From NCBI GenBank assembly GCA_036279475.1, contig DASUJB010000063.1, positions 1-61,361 of the forward strand: a stretch of DNA of 61,361 bases. Reading direction: 5' to 3'. The stretch is from ZC4RG19 sp036279475 (lineage in GTDB: Bacteria; Actinomycetota; Acidimicrobiia; Acidimicrobiales; VFJN01). Position 1 is the stretch's first letter. Each line of letters begins with the position of its first letter. The notes under the pieces were generated by a model. That model was not told where the DNA came from and searched no databases. It worked only from the letters and a program-made list of their open reading frames with translations. The position numbers and the translations under genes are program-made. Shown here piece after piece: positions 58,080 through 61,361 of the stretch.

Positions 58080-59843
58080 TCACCAACCGCCCGGCCACGG
58101 CCACCTCCTGGGGGGCGGGTGGTCCGGCCCCTCCGTGGTGGTCGTCGCCCGCGGCGTCGTGGTGGTCGTGCGCGAGGGGCCGAGCGGCAGCCGCGGCGCG
58201 GTGGGCGGTGCCGTGGGCCCGGTCGTGGCCCCGGTCCGCCGACCCCGTGGCGCGGTGGTCGTGCTGGTGGCCGTGGACGTGGTGGTCGTGCCGGTGGTCA
58301 GGGGAGTGGTGGTCGCGGACGACGAGGTGGCGGTGGGCAGGGGCGGCTCGGCCACCACGAGCCCGGGGGCGTCGCTCCCGCCGGATCCCGAGACGGCCAG
58401 CCAGCCGCCGGCGGCGACGACGACCGCGGCCGCCAGTGCTCCCCCCACCGCGAGGCGCCGGTCGAACGGTCGGTCCTGGTCGTCGCCGGGCCTCGCCGAC
58501 CGCCGGTTCCGCCAGCGGGCGGCCGAGCGGCCGGGGTGGGGCCGGAAGGGGTCGGTGTCGCTGGTCGTGAGCCGCCGGACCTCGGCAGGGCTCGTCCGTC
58601 CCCACGTCGCCTCGTCCGCGGGCTCCGGATGCGGGTCGTGGGGATCGTCCGCCGGTGGTGGGCGGTCCCGGGGGCGTCGCCCGCCGGACGGCTCGGGGAC
58701 GGACGAGCCCGCTCCGGTTCCCCCGGGCGGGCGGCCGCCCGAATGCGGGAGCAGGTCCGTCGCCGGGGCCGGTGCGGCATCGTCCACGAGGGTGAACAGG
58801 GCAGCGCCCAGCGCCACGACCTGCTCGGGCCGGTCCTCGAGGAGCACGGGACGCCCCAGGCGCCGGGCGAGCACCTCGCCCAGCCGGGGCGTGCGGGCGG
58901 AGCCCCCCACGAGGACGACGGCCGTCAGGTCGGTCGGCGCCAGGCCGGCAGCGTCGGAGGTGGCCACCACGACGTCGGCCACCTCCACCAGCGCCGGCTC
59001 GACCGTGCGCTCGAAGGCGGCCCGGGTGATCTCGACGCCTCCCGGGAGGCCGGGCGTGGGCAGCTCGACCACGGTCGCCTCGTCGGTGGAGAGGCGCTCC
59101 TTGGCGGCGCGGCACGCCGCCCACGACCGCCGCCGGGCGGCGGACAGGGCGACGTCCTCGCCGGGTTCGCCGGGTGGCAGCACCGGGCCCACGGTCCCCT
59201 CCACCAGCGCCAGCACCGCCCGGTCGAGGTCGACGCCCCCGAGGTGGGGCAACCAGGCGGGCCGGCCCACGAGGGCGAACGCTGCCGGTCGCCGGCGGAC
59301 GAGGGTGACGTGGACGGCCGAGCCGCCGGCGTCGACCACGGCCACGAGGGCGTCGTCGCCCAGGTCGAAGCGGGACGAGGCGCGCACGGCCGCCGCCACC
59401 GGGGCGGGCACCAGCGTGGCGGCGTCGCCGAAGGCCCGGGCGGCAGCCTGGGCCATGACGTCCTCGGCGGCCGTGCCGGGCGCCAGGGGGAAGGTGACGG
59501 CCACGTGGTCGGGCCGGGCCCCCGGCGCCGGTGCCGCCCGCTCGGCCGCCACACCCAGGAGGGCGGCGGCCACCCCGACGGGGTCGACCGGCCGCCCGCC
59601 GAGCTCGACGGGCTCTCCCCGGGCCAGGTGGACGAGGGCGTCCCGAGCCACCAGCGTCGGCTCGCGGGGGCAGGCGGCGTCGGCCTCCTCGCCCACGAGC
59701 AGCTCACCGCCGGGCGCCACCATGGCCGCGGCGGGCAGCGCCACCGCGCCGCGGCCGACAGGGCGACCCTCGACGGTCGGACCTCGGCGCCACGCCACCG
59801 TGCAGGTCGTGGTCCCGAGGTCGATCCCCAGGCTGTACCCCAT
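58080..59843 (-). CDS. Membrane-anchored Hsp70-like ATPase-domain protein
   Basis: Residues 1-355 are an Hsp70 actin-fold ATPase: phosphate-1 GIDLGTTTCTVAWRRG, phosphate-2 ALVAVVDAGGSAVHVTLV, RAAKERLSTDEATVVELP, and the adenosine motif AVVLVGGSARTPRLGEVL. The substrate-binding domain is absent. A disordered Pro/Arg/Asp stretch, one membrane segment (AVGGALAAAVVVAAGGWL, about 470-490) and a Thr/Pro-rich outside tail follow. Such one-pass Hsp70-like proteins occur in actinobacteria but their role is unknown. Partner chaperones (DnaJ, GrpE) are not nearby. Confidence 0.85.
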   Translation of the reverse strand: MGYSLGIDLGTTTCTVAWRRGPTVEGRPVGRGAVALPAAAMVAPGGELLVGEEADAACPREPTLVARDALVHLARGEPVELGGRPVDPVGVAAALLGVAAERAAPAPGARPDHVAVTFPLAPGTAAEDVMAQAAARAFGDAATLVPAPVAAAVRASSRFDLGDDALVAVVDAGGSAVHVTLVRRRPAAFALVGRPAWLPHLGGVDLDRAVLALVEGTVGPVLPPGEPGEDVALSAARRRSWAACRAAKERLSTDEATVVELPTPGLPGGVEITRAAFERTVEPALVEVADVVVATSDAAGLAPTDLTAVVLVGGSARTPRLGEVLARRLGRPVLLEDRPEQVVALGAALFTLVDDAAPAPATDLLPHSGGRPPGGTGAGSSVPEPSGGRRPRDRPPPADDPHDPHPEPADEATWGRTSPAEVRRLTTSDTDPFRPHPGRSAARWRNRRSARPGDDQDRPFDRRLAVGGALAAAVVVAAGGWLAVSGSGGSDAPGLVVAEPPLPTATSSSATTTPLTTGTTTTSTATSTTTAPRGRRTGATTGPTAPPTAPRLPLGPSRTTTTTPRATTTTEGPDHPPPRRWPWPGGW

Positions 59844-59961
59844 CCCTCCCCGCTCCCACCCTGCCGTCGTGACATGGGAATGTAATCACTCGCCGGCCGG
59901 GCGGGAAGTGCCGCGACCGGCGGCACGGCCGCCGCCGTCGTCGGCGTGCCAGGGTGGGACG

Positions 59962-60399
59962 ATGCGGTCCGTTGTGCAGCGGGTGGCCGGGGCGCGGGTC
60001 ACCGTCGACGGCGAGGTGGTGGGGGAGATCGGGGCCGGGCTCTGCGCCCTGGTGGGCGTGGCCCGCGGCGACACCCCGGCGCAGGCCCGGGAGCTGGCGG
60101 GCAAGCTCGCCCACCTGCGAATCCTCGGCGACGACGCCGGGGTCATGAACCGCTCGGTGCTGGACGTGGGGGCGGCAGTGCTCGTGGTCAGCCAGTTCAC
60201 GCTCTACGGCGACACCCGCCGCGGTCGCCGGCCGAGCTGGGCGGCGGCGGCGCGACCGGAGGAGGCGGAGCCGCTCGTCGAGGCGGTCGTCGCCGGGCTA
60301 CGTGGGCTCGGGGTCGAGGTGGCGGCCGGGCGCTTCGGCGCCCACATGCGCGTGGCCCTCGTCAACGACGGGCCGGTCACGCTGGTGCTGGACGTGTGA
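59962..60399 (+). CDS. dtd: D-aminoacyl-tRNA deacylase
   Basis: The 145-residue homodimeric enzyme frees tRNA from D-amino acids and from glycine. It begins MRSVVQRVAGARVTVDGEVV and has the active-site VVSQFTLYGDTRRGRRPSW and the cross-subunit FGAHMRVALVNDGPVTLVLD, with its Gly/cis-Pro loop NDGPVT. A CAGGGT hexamer 6 nt before the ATG suggests leaderless transcription. The last 102 bp overlap the 3' end of the convergent lnt frame. Confidence 0.94.
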   Translation: MRSVVQRVAGARVTVDGEVVGEIGAGLCALVGVARGDTPAQARELAGKLAHLRILGDDAGVMNRSVLDVGAAVLVVSQFTLYGDTRRGRRPSWAAAARPEEAEPLVEAVVAGLRGLGVEVAAGRFGAHMRVALVNDGPVTLVLDV

Positions 60400-61361
60400 G
60401 GGCGGCCGGTCCCGTCGCCGGTGGGCGACCACCCAACCGGCGACCAGGGCCACGATCGCCACGGCCACGCCCGGCCCGTCGCCGAGCCGGGTGGCCAGGG
60501 TCGTGCCCGTCCGCAGCTGGACGGTGCCCTGGAGCACCGCCTGGTCCGAGACCGCGGTGCGCTGGCGGACCGTGCCGTCGGGATCCACCACGGCGCTGAA
60601 GCCCGTGGGCGCCACCTGCAGCAGCCACCGGTCGCTCTCGATCGCCCGCATCCTCGACGTGGCGACCTGTTGCGCCTGCACCAGCGTGCCCGTGAACGAC
60701 GACCCGTTGGTGGGGTTGAGGACCAGTTCGGCACCGTCCTGCACGCCCTCCCGGACGCGGTCGGCGAAGAAGACCTCCCACGAGATGGCCACCGCCAGCT
60801 CGCCGGCCGGTGTCGACAGCTCGGCGGGCCGGCGGCCCACCACGGCGTCGCGGGTGGTGAGGTCCTGGCCGGCGAAGCCCTCGACCAACCACCGGAGGGG
60901 GACGTACTCGCCGAAGGGCACCCGGTGCACCTTGTCGTAGCGGTCGACGAGCTTCCCGTCGGGCGCGAAGGCCGCGGCGTAGTTGGCGAAGGCGCGGGGA
61001 CCGGCGTCCTCCACGACGCCCACGACCAGCGTGGCGCCCAGGTCCTCGGCGAGGGCGGCGAGCTCGCCCCGCTCCCGCGAGGTCCCCAGGTCGTGGACGT
61101 CGACCACGTCCTCGGGCCACACCACCAGGTCGACTGGCCCCTCCACCTCCTCGCTGGCCTCGAGGTGCCGCTCGAACACCTCCCGCTCGTCGGTGTGCCA
61201 CGCCCGCGTGCCCTGCGGCCCGCCCCCCTGGACGAGGGCGACGCGCCGCTCCTCGCCGGTGGCCGACGAGCGGGGCGCCACGGCCGCCACCGCCAGCGCC
61301 GCGGCCACGGCGGCGAGGGCGGCACCGGCAGCCCACCACCGGCGGGCCAGGAGCGCGGCCC
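60298..61361 (-). CDS. lnt: Apolipoprotein N-acyltransferase-like protein, partial (5' end outside window)
   Basis: The visible part is the end of a membrane helix, the nitrilase-fold domain and a C-terminal helix (GVAVAIVALVAGWVVAH), as at the end of Lnt. Active-site Glu is in LVVWPEDVV and Lys in YDKVHRVPFGEYVPL. The Cys nucleophile of the triad is replaced: the motif reads VAISWEVFFADR, with Ser encoded by TCG at 60781-60783. LNPTNGSSF and SRMRAIESDRWLLQ follow. The reading frame is open to the window edge, so the N-terminal membrane domain lies beyond it. The last ~34 residues are antisense to dtd. Confidence 0.87.
   Translation of the reverse strand, partial: AALLARRWWAAGAALAAVAAALAVAAVAPRSSATGEERRVALVQGGGPQGTRAWHTDEREVFERHLEASEEVEGPVDLVVWPEDVVDVHDLGTSRERGELAALAEDLGATLVVGVVEDAGPRAFANYAAAFAPDGKLVDRYDKVHRVPFGEYVPLRWLVEGFAGQDLTTRDAVVGRRPAELSTPAGELAVAISWEVFFADRVREGVQDGAELVLNPTNGSSFTGTLVQAQQVATSRMRAIESDRWLLQVAPTGFSAVVDPDGTVRQRTAVSDQAVLQGTVQLRTGTTLATRLGDGPGVAVAIVALVAGWVVAHRRRDRPPSHVQHQRDRPVVDEGHAHVGAEAPGRHLDPEPT

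Overview
The window is about 61 kb of very GC-rich DNA from an actinobacterium, most likely an uncultured member of the Acidimicrobiia. That placement is inferred from gene content: DUF3263 next to a LytR_C protein, a CysO-like carrier, HemQ, a GlnR-type box at amt, EgtB/EgtD, LCP proteins, PAC2 and a MurL/MurD2 pair. No 16S or ribosomal protein gene is present. Coding density is high, and many genes have a TAnnnT hexamer only 6-10 nt before the start codon with no Shine-Dalgarno sequence, which points to widespread leaderless transcription.

Layout. 0-8.4 kb: rRNA methyltransferase, tRNA-Thr(TGT), a DUF3263/LytR_C pair, convergent trehalose genes (otsB, otsA), glycerate kinase, a CysO-like sulfur carrier, a groEL without groES under two CIRCE operators, and a histidine phosphatase. 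8.4-12.9 kb: DUF983 protein, FdhD with a YdeP-type molybdopterin oxidoreductase, and HemQ. 13-18.5 kb: a complete branched-chain amino-acid-type ABC transporter (livHMGF) converging on its binding lipoprotein. 18.7-22.3 kb: AlaX-type editing protein, a LarE with a long C-terminal fusion, and a CoA-disulfide-reductase-like flavoprotein. 22.3-27.1 kb: amt-glnK-glnD behind a near-perfect GlnR box, then a Nudix hydrolase.

27-37.5 kb is mostly cell envelope: GT2, GNAT, amidohydrolase, DoxX-like protein, MurD2 and MurL (the alternative route that adds L-Glu and then epimerises it), the peptidoglycan editing factor PgeF, an LCP ligase and an OatA-like O-acyltransferase. 37.6-41.9 kb: AI-2E-type permease, PAC2 protein, a CBS-domain citrate synthase and a GNAT.

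42-46.6 kb is different in character. A vapBC module lies between two copies of the GNAT 3' end. It is followed by a decayed FAD oxidoreductase fused by deletion to a decayed ECF41-type sigma factor, with a recognisable ECF41-type promoter still in front. Two intact hsp20 genes follow, then a remnant of a SAM hydrolase gene. This is an erosion and insertion zone inside otherwise intact DNA.

46.5-61.4 kb: EEP phosphatase, egtB-egtD, a PrmA-like methyltransferase, a sugar dehydrogenase lipoprotein with a one-base frameshift in a C6 run, acyl-CoA thioesterase, GH1 glycosidase, a four-gene methyltransferase / alpha-alpha-toroid / methyltransferase / GT4 group of unknown product, a membrane-anchored Hsp70-like protein, D-aminoacyl-tRNA deacylase, and the 3' part of an Lnt homologue whose catalytic Cys is Ser.
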